Shown: piece by piece, positions 1 through 12,483 of the stretch
Numbering within the stretch: the first letter of the stretch is position 1
How the letters are laid out: each line of letters begins with the position of its first letter
Assembly: GCA_951640195.1 (NCBI GenBank)
Contig: OX621163.1
Coordinates: 1,488,001-1,552,000 of the forward strand
DNA: 64,000 nt
DNA from: Porpolomopsis calyptriformis
Taxonomy: Eukaryota > Basidiomycota > Agaricomycetes > Agaricales > Hygrophoraceae
Reading direction: 5' to 3'
The notes under the pieces: model-generated
What the model saw: only the letters and a program-made list of their open reading frames with translations
The model's database searches: none
What the model was told of the DNA's origin: nothing
Position numbers and translations under genes: made by a program

Positions 1-141
1 CTCTCAACCTTTCGCTCACTTTCAGAGCCCAATCAGGACCCAATTCTTCCGACGAATTGAATTTCTTTTCATTAAACAACTCCACCAAAAAAATCGCAAA
101 CTATACATTTCTTCTTTTCCGATAACTACATCACGAACGTC

Positions 142-3100
142 ATGACCGACGAAATTAAGCCTCAGCCGACGCAGCCGAATCCAGCCAGGAAAGACGAGAA
201 GAAACCCAACTCGGGGCATAATCGTGGTACCAGGAAGAATGCTCAAAGTGGACCCAGACCGTCCTCTCGGTCCAGCAATAAGAAGCCTTCAAATGCTCCC
301 ACGACTACTGAGTCTGGCTCTGAGTCAACCTCTAAAAAGGGTTCCGAGAAGAAGACGGATCACCGCAACAAGAACCAGGGTGGCGGTAGCGGGCGTTCAA
401 ACGTGCGGAAAGCCCGTTCCTCTGGTGCTCAAGCTGGCCGTCAAGGAAACAATACTTCAAAGGATCAAGCGCCTATCAAGCAAACCTCATCTTCTCCTGG
501 TCCTGCTGCCAGCACAGAAGCAAGTGCCGCTCTATCCTCGCTTCAGAGGGTCATCGCCGACTTGAAGACCACCTCTCCAATCCAACCCCCTGCTAGCAAC
601 ACTATCCCAGTGGTAGCGCCCGCCCCCCAAGTACATGCTTCCAATCTCCCTCCTAACGCCCCCGTATTCCAGCCGGGTGCCGCTGCCTATCCAAGTTCAA
701 GTGTAGGGGACCCGAAGCACCGTAAAGCGGTGTCACTAAACCAACCGCCATCACTATCTAGCAATTTCGGTTCGTTTTCTCCTCATCTTGGAGCTATGAT
801 AGAAGATGTCGAAGATGGCTCCGGAAATCTTTTGACTGAGGATGGGGAAATTCAAGAAAACTATTATCATCAACCTGGACACCAACCTCGTTCTCAATCA
901 CAAGGCTTCGTCGCTCCTCGCTTTGCCGCCCTGGCACAGCAGGACCAGGGAGATGCAATTGGTCCTTCCGGACGACCTCAACTAGCGCCCGGTTTCATGT
1001 TTGGAGCCAGGCGGCGTGGCAATTCAGCCGTTCAATTGGGTCCGCCGATCAATGAGGAGGACATTGGCTTCCAGTTCCCTCAGCAGCAGCAACCCAACTT
1101 TCAGGCCGAGTCTGTTGGCCTTGATCCTTCTCACAGGAAGGCCGACAGTGGTGAAATCACGGGTATTATGGCCGAGCAGGTGCATCCTCTTTCTCCAGCA
1201 TTAGAAACTTGCTGACGTTTGGAAAAAAGATTGCTATACAAAGCCAGATAGAAGCGTTGCAACAACAACAACAGGCCCTTTACCACCAGCAACTCGCCTC
1301 CAACCAAGTCTTGTCCCTTCAAACTCCTGGACTTGCCCCTACTCGCGGTGCAGCCCATAGGCGTGTCCAGAGTACTGTTCCGATGAGCACTAGTCCTAGT
1401 GCTGTCCAATTTCCAGGGGCTCCCATGAGTCAGTTTGCAAATTTGGGAGGTCTCAACTTGGGATTGGACGGACAATCGCAAGGTGTCCCGCGTGGACATG
1501 GTAGAAGGCACAGCGTCAACGTCGTTAACAAGGCCGGCGTGCAAACCAATTTGGGCTCTATCAGTTATGGCAACGGATTCCCTCAAGATGGCTTTGAGGA
1601 CGAATTCGCGCCCCCTAACCTTGGGGGACATTCTAGGCAAATGTCTCGCGCCGACTCGAGTTGGCGTATCAGTGAGTTTTACCGAACTAACATTGAATTC
1701 GAGTGCTGACCACCTCTTACAGATGGAGGAGTCGGCGGAGTTCAAGGTCAAGGAAATAATTCATTCGCTGCCGATCTTGCCCAAGCACAAGCACAACTTC
1801 AGAGTCTCCAGCAATTTCGAGCTGCGGCTGGTGGACATCATCATAAGATGCCCTCCTTCAGTTTCCCCAATATGCTTCCAAACATGATGGCTGCGAACAT
1901 GATGGGTCTTGGTCTCGGCGGCCTTAACTTACTTCAACAGCAGCAACAGCAGTTCCAGTCCCAGCTCCAACAGCAGTCTAGTCAACCACAACGCAAATCT
2001 TTGTTCGCACCCTACCTTCCTCAGGCTTCCCTCCCACCGCTTCTTGCGGCCGGAAAGCTTGTTGTTGGCATTCTCCGGGTCAACAAACGCAATCGATCGG
2101 ATGCTTACGTCGCTACAGAAGTGCTTGACGCTGACATATACATATGTGGTTCCAAGGATCGCAATCGTGCCCTCGAAGGCGACATCGTGGCCGTGGAGCT
2201 ACTAGAAGTCGATGAGGTATGGGGCACAAAGAAAGAGAAAGAGGAGAAGAAGAGAAAAAAGGAAGAAAATGCAGCATACGACTTGAAGTCAAGTGTTGGG
2301 CGCAAGGATGACAAGAAGAAGGATGACGTTGAGGTTGAAGGGCAAGGCTTAATGTTGTTTGAAGATGAGGAGTACGCTTACTTTCTAAATGCCCTTGTCA
2401 TCTTTCTTAAAGTTTCCCTTGCAGAGTTACTGATGAAGTCAAACCTCAATTTGCTGGACATGTTGTTGCTGTCGTCGAGCGCATGCCTGGCCAATTATTT
2501 TCTGGTACCCTGGGCCTTCTGCGCCCGTCCTCCGCAGCCACAAAAGAGAAACAGGAGGCCGAGCGTCGGGAGCGTGAGGGCGATCGGGGTGATGAGCCTC
2601 GCCGTGCCCCTATGGAGCGGCCAAAGATTGTGTGGTTCAAACCGACAGACAAACGAGTGCCTCTTATTGCTATCCCCACAGAGCAAGCTCCGCCTGATTT
2701 CGTGCAGAACTCTGAGGCGTATGTCAACCGACTTTTCGTTGCCTGTATCAAGCGTCATGTGAGCCTCCCCTTAAGTTTTTTCGTTAATATTTCCTCAATT
2801 TACGTTCTACAGCCCATCAGTTCCCTCCATCCCTTTGGCACGTTAGTGGAGGAACTCGGGCCAATCGGTGACATCGAGGTTGAGACTAGCGCCCTACTCA
2901 AAGATTGCAATTTCCCCGCTGAAGACTTCACTGAGAATGTCCTCAAATGTCTTCCACCGACTCCATGGACGTAAGTTTGCCTTTCGTCGAAATCAGAATA
3001 ACATCTCACTGGTCATTAGCATTCCTGAAAGGGAGTTGGAAGTTCGCAAGGATTTACGGAGCGAGCGAATTTTCACAATCGATCCAGACTCTTCAAAGGA

Positions 3101-5145
3101 TCTGGATGATGCTATTTCTATTACACTCAACGAGGATGGTTCTTATGATGTTGGGGTACACATTGCCGACGTTTCGTACTTCGTAAAACCCAATACCGCA
3201 TTGGACCGCGATGGTCGCAAGCGGGCCACCAGTGTCTATCTTGTCCAGCGCGCTGTCCCTATGTTACCACCTACACTCAGCGAAGAACTCTGTAGCCTTA
3301 TTCCTTCACAAGATCGTTTGGCCTTTTCCGTCATATTCACTCTCACTAAAGAGGCTAAGGTTGTTAAAAAGTGGTTTGGTAAAACCGTGATTCGGTTAGT
3401 TTCATCTTTTCAACCACTTTTGCATTCCGCTCACTTCCTTTCAGGTCCGCCGCCAAACTCTCTTATAAGGATGCCCAAGAAGTGATCGATGGTAAAACTC
3501 TTGGCGGAATTCCCGTCGCTCCAGAGCATGACGCAGCGGACATCGCACATGATCTCAAAGTTCTTCATGATTTGGCCCAGCAACTGCGAACGCAACGACT
3601 GGAGAACGGTGCTCTGTGGATCGAGTCGATGCAGTTGTCCTTTAAATTGAATGGTGGTGGCTTCCCGGAAGATTGCTGGCAGTATGAACAAGCCGACTCG
3701 CAGCAGCTGGTTGAGGAAGTAGGTCTGATTATTTGGTGTGATGAAGTCATACTTATTGAGTGGGTTTAGTTTATGATTCTCTGCAACACTGCAGTTGCAC
3801 AGCACATTGCCGTGCATTTACCGGAGCAAGCCCTTCTCCGTCGTCACGATACTCCGATCGAACGTCGTCTTGTAAGTGCTTGTTTAATCCTTGCATTCCG
3901 GATTTCTCATATTTTTCCAAGAACACTTTTGCGGAACGTGCAGAACGGCTTGGATACAAGCTAGATGTTTCCTCATCTGGTGCGCTAATGCGGTCAATCG
4001 ATGCCGTGCCGGACCCTACTGCCCGGAGGCTGCTCGAACTCCTCTCGGTCAAATCTACCAATCGTGCCAAATATTTTTGCGCTGGGATGTTGGATATTGC
4101 GAAATACAACCATTATGCATTGAACCTTCCTCTTTACACTCACTTTACTTCGCCTATCCGGCGATACGCAGACCTTCTGGTGCACCGTCAGCTAGAATCG
4201 GTTTTGCAAAGTGGAGGTACATTGTACAAGCTGCATTTTTAGCTCCATAAGCTAACTTGGCTAACAGAGTTTAAATTCACCATGGACCGTGATGCCGTTG
4301 CCAAGGTGGCCCAACAATGCAACATGTGGGTGTTAAATTTCTGGATTTCAAGCTTTAGAGCTCAAACACGTTTTTAACAGTAAAAGAGACTCTGCCCAGC
4401 TTGCTCAGGAGCAGTCCACTCACTTGTTCCTGTGCGTTCTCATTTCCGACCTGACAAAACGATACGGTCCTGTCATTCGTCAAGCCAAAGTTGTGGCTGT
4501 CTTGGACGCAGCGTTTGATGTCCTTGTACCTGAGTTCGGTATTGAAAAGAGGGTTCATGTAGACCAGATGCCCATTGATGTGAGTGTTGGTTAGTAGGTT
4601 TTTTTTTTTTTCCTGGCTTAATATAGGCGGAAACAGAATCACGTTCACGACGAGCATACCCATACGCTCCAGATTTACTGGTCCACCCGAGATGTTATTA
4701 CCTGGTTGGCGGAGAATAGCGATGATGAACATTTGAAACAAGTCAAGCAAAATGCGGAGCAACACGCGCTCAAGATGGAGGTGGCCTCTCGCTCTGTCCA
4801 TGATGAAAAGGCCTTGTTTGACGAAGATGATGCGGACGAAGATGAGATAGTCCTGGGACGCAGCGACAAGGGTAGTGAAGAGGGAGAAACCTCGAAGCAA
4901 AGACTTTTATCGATGGTGAAGGTCAACCCAGAATTCGAAGGGTTGAGGGCCAGTAACACTGGTCACAAGATTCAGGACATTCGGGAATTGATGACGGTTC
5001 CGGTCCGTGTTTCTTTTTTAGTGTAGAAAAAAGATACGATAATTGATAATTTTCTTTTTCGATCCAGGTCATCGTCACGGCTGACCTGACGAAGAGCCCG
5101 CCTGTCATCAAGGTATACAGCGTCAACCCATACGCTGAGCATTAA
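142..5145 (+). CDS. SSD1: SSD1/DIS3L2-type RNB-domain RNA-binding protein
   Basis: Large multi-exon gene. The N-terminal third is low-complexity and rich in Ser, Pro and Gln, with poly-Gln runs near 1260-1275 and 1936-1975. Two cold-shock-like beta-barrel segments follow, then an RNB domain. Early exons place cleanly at 142-1179, 1230-1671, 1723-2371, 2425-2758, 2813-2970 and 3020-3394, with phase kept throughout. The RNB core reads IDPDSSKDLDDA (about 3078-3115), so all four acidic positions used by RNase II/Dis3 nucleases are present. The end, VYSVNPYAEH, matches the family C terminus. Members bind mRNA and act in translation control and cell-wall integrity; some are active 3'-5' exonucleases and others are pseudonucleases. 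There is no PIN domain, so this is not Dis3/Rrp44. The ATG at 142 is the first in frame after an untranslated leader. Identity is confident; nuclease activity is inferred from residues only. Confidence 0.9.
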
Positions 5146-5479
5146 ACGTGACATGTGAAGACCTATGTTGAACCGATGACTTTTTTTTTCCCGTGTACTG
5201 TTATCTTACATCTATGCCCTCCTTTCTGCTGACCGGTATACTGTTCGACCCACTGTTTTCTTCTTCGTGTGCGCTGCCGTTCTCCTGAATGATCGCATTG
5301 AGGAGAAATACTATCATCATGCGAAGACATTCTATGCTTAGTGGGAGAGATCGCAATTTAGTTTGCGAATTCAACTGCGGTGAAAATGATTATAATTGAT
5401 GATCGTAAGGACAACATAAGCATTAACTGAGCAGGGAGGGATGAGGGCATAGTTATTAAGAGATGAAAAGTGAGAAGCA
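5146..5479. other. Convergent intergenic stretch
   Basis: About 330 bases between the stop codons of the SSD1-type gene (+) and the BTB-domain gene (-). No gene seen; it should hold both 3' untranslated regions. Confidence 0.5.
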
Positions 5480-6954
5480 TCATATCCAACCAACCGGCGC
5501 AACAGAAGAGACGGACGACTGATGTGCCAAGGAAAGGGGGGGATACACGGGAGAGATGTTGTCGGGGTGTAGTCCAGAGTCGGTCACGCTGACTGCGATA
5601 CTCTTTATATAACTGGGGTCATGGTACATATAGGGTGATGGTTGGCGCGTAGTATGCAAGGTGTGAAAGGACGCACTACCAGGATTGCTGCGTCCACGCT
5701 TATGAGACCCAGACTCGCGCGTCTGCAGACGGCTGATTTCAATGGCACAAAGAGTGTAGAGCTCGTCGAGGTCAAGATAACGAGCCTCGTCGCGAAGGTC
5801 GAGGATGGCTTCAAGACGCAAGGAAGAGGAAAGCAGCTTGATGGCACGCGGAAGGGCGGCAGGCGAGTCGGATGGAGTGCGCAAATATGTTAATATGTGT
5901 GTGTATCTAGGAATAGGGGGATTATTGGTTATGGGAATAGGAACGTGGCAGGGAAGACGTACGAGGGACTTGGACGATCAAGGAAGACGTGGATAGAGGA
6001 AGATGACGGACTAAGTCCGGAGGAGGCAAGATGATGATTAAATATCGCATCGAACGAGCCCTCGGCATCTGATTCGGAGTCGGAGTCGCGTTTGGAGTTG
6101 GGGATGAGGGACTTGAGGTAAGTAGAAAGGTGCGAGGGACGGGAGGTGAGTGTGCTCAGTGTCGTGCGGTGTGTGATGGTGCTAGTTTCCAACGAGACAA
6201 TGACGTTTGCCGCGTCTGGAACAGATTTGGGGACCGAGGATATAAGGACGGCTTCAAAGGGTGGTTGTGGTGGGGAGACTGCAAAGTTGGAGAGCGAGGA
6301 TGGGAGGGAAGAAAATTCCGAGGTCGTCGGGGAACGTGACCCCGATGAACTGCCAGCCACGCAGGGGAGGTCCGGTGGCATGCTGGTAGGGGACGGAGAG
6401 TCCTTCAGACATGGATCTGGGGCAGTCGGGGAAGCGGGTGGCGGTGATACAGGAATCGGAGGCAAGGGAGGGCTCTCGAGTGGGGGAGCCAATCTGATAG
6501 GTATTTGGACGTCCTGGTTATAATTTGAGTCGTCATTGTCGTCGACGACGACTTCTTCGTCTTCTTCTTGTACTCCTTCGTGGGTGAGATGGACGGAGGT
6601 GCCACACAGGGCCTCTTGAGGTGTTTTAACGATGGTGGCACCAGACCCCAAGGCACCGCTTCTGGGATTGTTCAACATATCGAATAAGCTAGTGAACTTG
6701 GGTTCCGATATGCGGACGGGTTTCGAGGGTGAATATGGGTGCCTTGCGGGAGCGGGTGGCGAGCTCGAAGTGTTTGAGGAAGTGCGGTTAAGCCAAGCGA
6801 TGGCAATGGAGGACCCGGAAGGTTTTTTACTATGAGAAGACATTGGTACCGAGGGAGAGAATGAAGTGGAAGAGGGAGGATTGAAGGGGAGAGGGTGAGA
6901 TATGATGGGAGAGCGCGGAGAAGGAGGCTGAGGGCTGCGGGGAGTGACGATCAT
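5480..6954 (-). CDS. Ser/Pro-rich protein with C-terminal BTB/T1-like domain
   Basis: Two exons, 5963-6954 and 5480-5906 (join in frame, 472 codons plus stop). The first 300 residues are disordered and rich in Ser, Pro and acidic residues (an EEDEEVVVDDNDD patch near residue 160). After the splice the protein reads FLDRPSPSYTHILTYLRTPS and then RLEAILDLRDEARYLDLDEL. This matches the core of KCTD/T1-type BTB domains: a strand followed by an L-x-YLRT segment, then helices ending in EARYLDLDEL. Such domains mediate protein-protein assembly, often as adaptors for Cullin-3 ligases, but no partner can be named here. An upstream in-frame GTG at 7021-7023 extends the reading frame; I chose the first ATG, which begins MIVTPRSPQ. 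The domain call is fairly firm, the function is unknown. Confidence 0.75.
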
Positions 6955-7092
6955 GGTGGATGAGTTGAAGGTCAAAGCGTACTTACGAGGATGAGGAGGA
7001 CGTTGTCTTTCATAGCCGATCACAATAAGGACAATAGAACAAGACCTTATGACGTAATCACAATTAAGTAAGTCACGTGAGATATATCAATA

Positions 7093-7629
7093 ATGTCGAC
7101 CTCGATTTATCAACTCACCTTACCTCTCATTCTCCTTCCGATATCTAAACCTCTCGCGGCTGTCCATGCCACTCGCGCTCGCGTTCTCAACCCATCGGAG
7201 CACACTCTCGTTCACCCTCACTTGAGCCTCTGTTTGAAATGCGGCTCTTTCCTCCTCGACGGTCACAGCGAAACCAGCGTTCGCACCAAACGCTTGTGTA
7301 GAGTGCTGCAGAGGACATGTTCCACCTGTGGATTCCGCCAAAGCGTCACTCTCGATCGTGGGAATGCGTCTTTATTTCCGAAGAGGAGGTCGCGTCAAGT
7401 CGTTAAACCCGAACCCGTCCTATCCAATGTGTTACCCCCCTCTTCCAATACGGACACCCCGGCCACCACGTTAAATCCCTCCTCACGATCCAAGAAGCGC
7501 CCGAAAAGGAGTGGTTTACAAGACGTGTTGGCCTGCCATCGGGAAATGGAGAAACAGCGACAGGCAAGCCGAGATCGGGAGTCAGGAGTGCTTGCTGCCT
7601 TTCTGAGCGGTCTACAAGAGAACACATGA
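7093..7629 (+). CDS. Zinc-ribbon protein, probable RNase MRP/P subunit (SNM1/RPR2 type)
   Basis: Single-exon frame of 178 residues. Two CxxC pairs, CLKCG near residue 47 and CSTCGF near residue 77, sit about 30 residues apart with basic residues between. This is the layout of the Rpr2/Rpp21/SNM1 zinc-ribbon family, small protein subunits of RNase P and RNase MRP that help process pre-tRNA and pre-rRNA. The segment before the first pair (HATRARVLNPSEHTLVHPHL) fits the helical arm of that family. The C-terminal half is basic and disordered, with a KKRPKRS patch. It starts about 140 bases from the divergent BTB-domain gene, which suggests a shared promoter. Another small zinc-ribbon protein is possible; the family call rests on the cysteine spacing. 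Confidence 0.6.
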   Translation: MSTSIYQLTLPLILLPISKPLAAVHATRARVLNPSEHTLVHPHLSLCLKCGSFLLDGHSETSVRTKRLCRVLQRTCSTCGFRQSVTLDRGNASLFPKRRSRQVVKPEPVLSNVLPPSSNTDTPATTLNPSSRSKKRPKRSGLQDVLACHREMEKQRQASRDRESGVLAAFLSGLQENT

Positions 7630-7697
7630 GTCCATCACTACCCGCCCTGTCAGGTTGGCATCATGTTATATATTCAAGTCAATTCTACCTGATTACC

Positions 7698-8063
7698 TCA
7701 CTTCTTGGGTACCCAGAGTTCATATAACTCCTTGTCCGCCGGATCGAAGCAGGTGAAAAGAGTAGGGTCTGATCGAATAACCACCTTTCTCGCCGGGGAT
7801 ACACCCAGGGGTGTGGCGTTGATAGTGTTGTGAAAGAGAGATCGCACCAGTGGGGTGCTGCTGGAGAGCGTAGAGTCGGACAATGCGGATATTGGAGAAT
7901 CAGAATGCTCTCGCCGCTGCTGTATAATGCTCTCAGAAAGTTCACTAATAAGATTGGCAAACGAGAGGCTTACCTCTCCAGCAACATGCACGTTTGAATG
8001 ACTTCGGTTTCGGACACTCGAATTAGGGTCTACAGGCAGGCTCGTAGATGGGTTTTCTAACAT
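7698..8063 (-). CDS. Small protein of unknown function, 121 residues
   Basis: An uninterrupted 121-codon frame opening with ATG at 8061-8063 and ending in LFTCFDPADKELYELWVPKK. It runs tail to tail with the zinc-ribbon gene (69 bases apart) and head to head with VID27 (about 165 bases). The N-terminal part is Ser-rich. The middle has a short amphipathic stretch (LISELSESIIQQRREH) and then a Ser/Thr-rich linker with PLVRSLFHNTINATPLGVSPARK. Codon use and the compact C-terminal block look like real coding sequence rather than a shadow, but I recognise no family. A further upstream exon cannot be excluded. Confidence 0.5.
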   Translation of the reverse strand: MLENPSTSLPVDPNSSVRNRSHSNVHVAGEVSLSFANLISELSESIIQQRREHSDSPISALSDSTLSSSTPLVRSLFHNTINATPLGVSPARKVVIRSDPTLFTCFDPADKELYELWVPKK

Positions 8064-8229
8064 TTAACATCAGGAAGACAAGAAGCAGGGTTTGATAACG
8101 ACTTGCCAGATGAACTCGAGGTCCCCAATGCTGGCGACGATGAAGGCGAAATGTAATCGGACACTGTCACGCGTTGTGACATGTCGTGGAAATGTCACAC
8201 TACATCTGAACTCTTTCCTTGTCCTTACC

Positions 8230-11102
8230 ATGAACATCTTCAGGAGTCGTAAGTGCCACTCCAGACTTTCTGTCCCTGTTTCCAGTCTCACTGTCCAATA
8301 CAGTTCTGGGAAAAGTCTGGCGTGGGTCTGACAATTATTGAAGTTTGGCTGTGCCACCAACAACCATTTTATTACAGAGGACCCGAATGCGGCCGAAGTC
8401 GTGAAGATATCCACCGGGCAGCTCTATCTTGTCCGACCGGAGAATATACGTACTTCAAGAGGATGCATGTGCGTCACCCTCTCTCTCCCAACATTTTTCC
8501 ACATCATTTTCCAGATACAATGAAGCAATGGCAACCATTCGTCGCGTCCCTGCCGTCGAGCACAATTTTCAACTTGTAATCACAAGAGTGTACGAGGATG
8601 GTGATCAGGAGCTATTAGAGGATGAGGACGAAAGTGAGTGTCCCGTTTCATCTTCTTTCGCTTCCTCTCGTTCTCAAATTTCACACCATAGCCGATGAGG
8701 AGAGAGTATTTCTAATCACTGAAGAACTCGAATTCAGAACCGGTGAAACAGACGGTGAACCCAATTTTGTCTGGCGTGATCTTCAAGGAGACCTCGATGA
8801 GTTTTACGAGTTTGTCGCGTCGGGCACCAACGAGCCAACCCGTGTTTTTTTCGAGACCTGCATGTATCGCGCCATGTATGAACGAAAGTACAAGAAGAGC
8901 GCAGATAATACCGAAGATGCGGATCTAGAAGAGTTCATTTGGCGGTGAGCAAATGACCTGATATCTTATCTCTAGCCACTCATATCCATCAGACCGCCTG
9001 CTCAGAAGTATGTCAGCAAGCCGCCTGAAAAACCAAAAGCCTCTTCATCGTTAAGGACTGACGTTGGCCAATCCATAGCCAAACCTGTCACGGGTTCTGA
9101 ACAAGGAGTGACAACACTTCTTTCTCATAAGGCCACGCTTTATAACTGGAACCTTCAAGAAGGCATGTTTACCTCCCCGATGGACGTCGTGGCGGAAATC
9201 GCGAAGCAACCCTCCAGTGGCTTCCGGTATTGGTTAATAGCATCCACGATCCACGGGCGACTGTTGGCACATCAAATCTCGTCTGAGATGAACCACCGGT
9301 GGTCACCCAAAACGTTGTCTCTCACTTGGAATCATTGCAGTGATGACGGCAAGCAAACTAGTTGGTGTTTCACGTTCAAATCGGGAGTGGTAGACCAGGA
9401 ACTTGAGGCTCGTGAACAAGAGGCTTATTCGGCTTTTCTGAACGCATTTACCCAAGCGCTGTGGGAAAGCCTTCATCAAGTTTCATGGGATAAGATAAAG
9501 GTTTGCAAACCATGATTTGAAGGAACGCCCGCCAATGTTGAATTACAACCTGTCGACAGAGCGATGAGCAGGCATATATTCGCAGTTCAAACGCAAACGA
9601 GGATGTAGAAATGTATGACGTCGAGAACGAGGCTGACGAAGAGGTTATCTCTGCTGAATTAGAGACAGGTGAAGGTGAGCTTGGCAAAATACATGCGGAT
9701 TGTGTGATTAATAATATTTAGCGGATGCAGAGGAGGAGGAAGAGGACAAAGAGAGTGATAACGACGGCCTCTCACCTCCCTTGACAAATGACCGTAATTC
9801 CCAGCTCACCATCGGCTACAAAGGCGATCGTTCGTATGTTGTGCGAGGAAATAATATTGGAGTCTTCAGGCATTCGGGCGATGACAAAGTCAAGTACTAT
9901 GCGACAATCAGCAAGATTTCTACACCCAAAGGAAAGGTGTTCAAGCCCAAACAGGTATGCTTGTTCTCCTCTGATTGATGAGCGACTTACCCCTCGGCTA
10001 CTGTCTCAAGGTCATGCTGCACGAACAGGACACCAAGATGGTATTGATGAATCCCACTAATCCTAATTCACTCTATAGTATGGACATTGAGCAAGGAAAG
10101 GTCGTAGAAGAATGGAAAGTTCATGACGATGTCACCGTTGATCATATCAACCCCGAGGCAAAATTTGCGCAGATGACACACGAGCAGACACTCGTGGGTG
10201 CTTCTCACAATGCTCTCTTCCGCATAGACCCCCGGCTCTCAGGCAACAAAATGGTCGAAAGTCAATTCAAGCAATATGTGAGCAAGAATGCATTCTCAGG
10301 CATCACTACCACTGCATCGGGGAAACTGGCCGTCGCCAGTGAAAAAGGGGATATCAGACTCTTCGATTCTATCGGCAAGAATGCGAAGACCGCGTTACCA
10401 CCACTTGGTGACCCTATCACTGGAATCGACGTCACCGCCGATGGCCGATGGATTGTCGCGACCACGAAGACATACTTATTACTAATCGATACGCTCATTG
10501 GCGATGGCCGGTACAAAGGTAGCTTAGGTTTCGACCGTAGTTTCCCCGCTACGGCAAAACCTATACCGCGTCGACTGCAACTCCGAAGCGAACATGTTGC
10601 CTATATGAATCATGATATCAACTTCACTCCGGCGAGGTAATGCGGATGGTGGTTGCACTAGCACCGTTGGTTCACTGAATTATCTTTATTTGATAGATTC
10701 AATCAAGGCGGACATGGCGAAAATGCCATTGTCACCTCGACCGGACAGTTTGTTATTGCATGGGACCTTGCTAAGGCGAAGAAAGGACTACTCGACAAGT
10801 ACGAGATCAAAAAGTGCCTATATTTACCTCAGGTTTTAGACGATCTCTCATTATCTTGTTTCAACGATAGATATGAAGATAATGTCGTTCAGGATAACTT
10901 CAAGTTCGGCGACGATAAACAGATCGTTCGTTATTCCTGCCTCAGTTGTCATTCATGCAATCTCACCTCATTCTAGATCGTTGCATTGCAAAATGACGTC
11001 CTTGCTGTTAACAAGAGCAAGCTCAAGAAGCCAACCCGAAGTTCCTTGGGAGGACCCAATCTCCACCAGAGCAGGTCGAACATAGTGAATAGTCCTTACT
11101 AG
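8230..11102 (+). CDS. VID27: VID27 family protein
   Basis: Twelve exons join in frame: 8230-8248, 8304-8321, 8378-8468, 8515-8633, 8692-8944, 8993-9500, 9560-9674, 9722-9954, 10011-10636, 10697-10813, 10871-10925, 10977-11102. The start MNIFRSLLGKVWQDP and the following TGQLYLVRPEN and ATIRR segments match the N terminus of yeast Vid27. An acidic linker lies near 9580-9770, followed by a WD40-like propeller with motifs such as LHEQDTKMVLMNPTNPNSLY, TTTASGKLAVASEKGDIRLF and ALPPLGDPITGIDVTADGRW. It ends ALQNDVLAVNKSK plus a basic tail. Vid27 was named for a role in vacuolar import and degradation of gluconeogenic enzymes; its molecular role is poorly known and it is cytoplasmic. The first two exons are very short (19 and 18 bases) and easily missed. 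Family call confident. Confidence 0.92.
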
Positions 11103-11766
11103 GACTTTGCGGTGACCGATGGTTGTACGACATAGACGAAGTGTATGGTTACTGTATGTACACATTACTTGGGCTGTATCAACGATGACCTTGCGGGCTG
11201 CCAGGTCTAATCTAAATTGCTCCTTTTCAATACATGGAACCGCAACTCATTTTGTTGACGTTGAATACCCAAAGTTGTAAATTCCGCGGAAGCTGCAGTG
11301 ACTTGATTGTGACCAGCGATACTTGGTAGTCACCGGAAGAGGTGCTTGTTATCTACCGATACGACACAATGTACCCTCATGGTAAGTTGGAAATTTATGG
11401 CGCGGCGGGATGGACATGCCTTTCAACGCTGCGCACGGTTTGCGATCGAACAGTGATTCCCAGGAAATAACTCCAGCTGGAGTATAGGCTTGATTCTGAC
11501 CTCTCACAACAGACTGGTCACTGTTCTCTAATACACCATCCGCGAGGAATATTCCCCAGAAGTCAAATGCAGCGTCTCCACCCTTCCTTCGGGGAACACT
11601 GGAGCGGCGAGGACTTTATTGGTCCATTTTTCTTTCAGGTTCGTTGTGCAAAAGATGGATGTCGAGCTGATCCGGTACAGCTCCTCGATTGTAATCCAGC
11701 GCTACTGTTAACTTCCATAATGGACATTGGGATCGCAACACTCTCAAGACACATCGCTGTGCAAAA
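11103..11766 (+). other. Intergenic stretch after VID27
   Basis: No convincing gene is visible on either strand in these 660 bases. It holds the 3' flank of VID27 and possibly the decayed upstream region of the calmodulin remnant that follows. Confidence 0.5.
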
Positions 11767-12483
11767 TGGCTGAACAGCTGGTTCGTGGTTAATAAAGTGG
11801 GAGCCTCTTTTCATTTAATAACGACGGAGATACTTTGTCAGCCATATGCTATCTTCTGATAAGATTCTCACCGCTAAATCTCCCCTCATCCAACGGAGCA
11901 AATATCTGGCGAGTTTCATTCTGACTCCGAATAATAATTCTTATGTTGCACAAAGGTCATGGAAGCTTTTTCATTGTTTGATAAAGGTACTTTCATTATA
12001 GCATTCGTCGAGTGCCACGCTTCACAAATCTCAATCTCAATAATCCCGGATGGAGATGGCGAAATCACAATGTCAGCACTCGGCACAGTAATGTGCTCAA
12101 TGGGCCAAATCCGACTGAAGCTGAGGTTCGAGATCTCGATGAAGTTGGCGTGGATGGAAATGGTACTACAGTATCGATTGTGATAGCGAGGAAGAAATCG
12201 TAGAGGCATTCAATGTCTTCGACAAGGATGATAGTGGGTACATCAGTGCCGCCGAGCTTTGCTTTATGACCAATAGTGGTGGGGGTCGTCTTTGTTATTC
12301 CGCACTGCCATTAACCGTCACTCTCAGGAGAAAAGCTTGCTGAAAAGGAAGCATGTGAGATGATTCGTGAAGCAGATCTCGACAGTGATGAGCAGATCAA
12401 TTATAATGGTCAGTGGTCCCTTGGTTCGCTTATTCAAAGATTGGGTATTGATTATTATCTACCTAGAATTTTTCTATTTGTGA
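11767..12483 (+). pseudogene. Decayed calmodulin gene copy
   Basis: Pieces of calmodulin appear in order: EAFSLFDK (11961-11984), DGDGEIT..LGTVM..MGQ (about 12051-12110), [20 protein letters not shown] (12111-12167), [20 protein letters not shown] (12188-12243), [20 protein letters not shown] (12327-12385) and NYNEFFYL then a stop. Introns sit where fungal calmodulin genes have them. The damage is clear: the acceptor before DGDGE has GG instead of AG; one base is lost in the A-run at GGCCAAATCC, shifting the frame between MGQ and NPTE; about 16 codons after the second EF-hand loop (DFPEFLTMMARK region in the family) are missing. The sequence ATG GCT GAA CAG CTG at 11769 could be the relic of the MADQL start. 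The third and fourth EF-hand loops are still readable. It is almost certainly a non-functional duplicate; the true calmodulin gene should lie elsewhere. Confidence 0.82.

Noticed and set aside
6952..7023. N-terminal extension of the BTB-domain protein from a GTG
   Set aside because: Fungal genes rarely start at GTG; the first ATG gives a sensible start.
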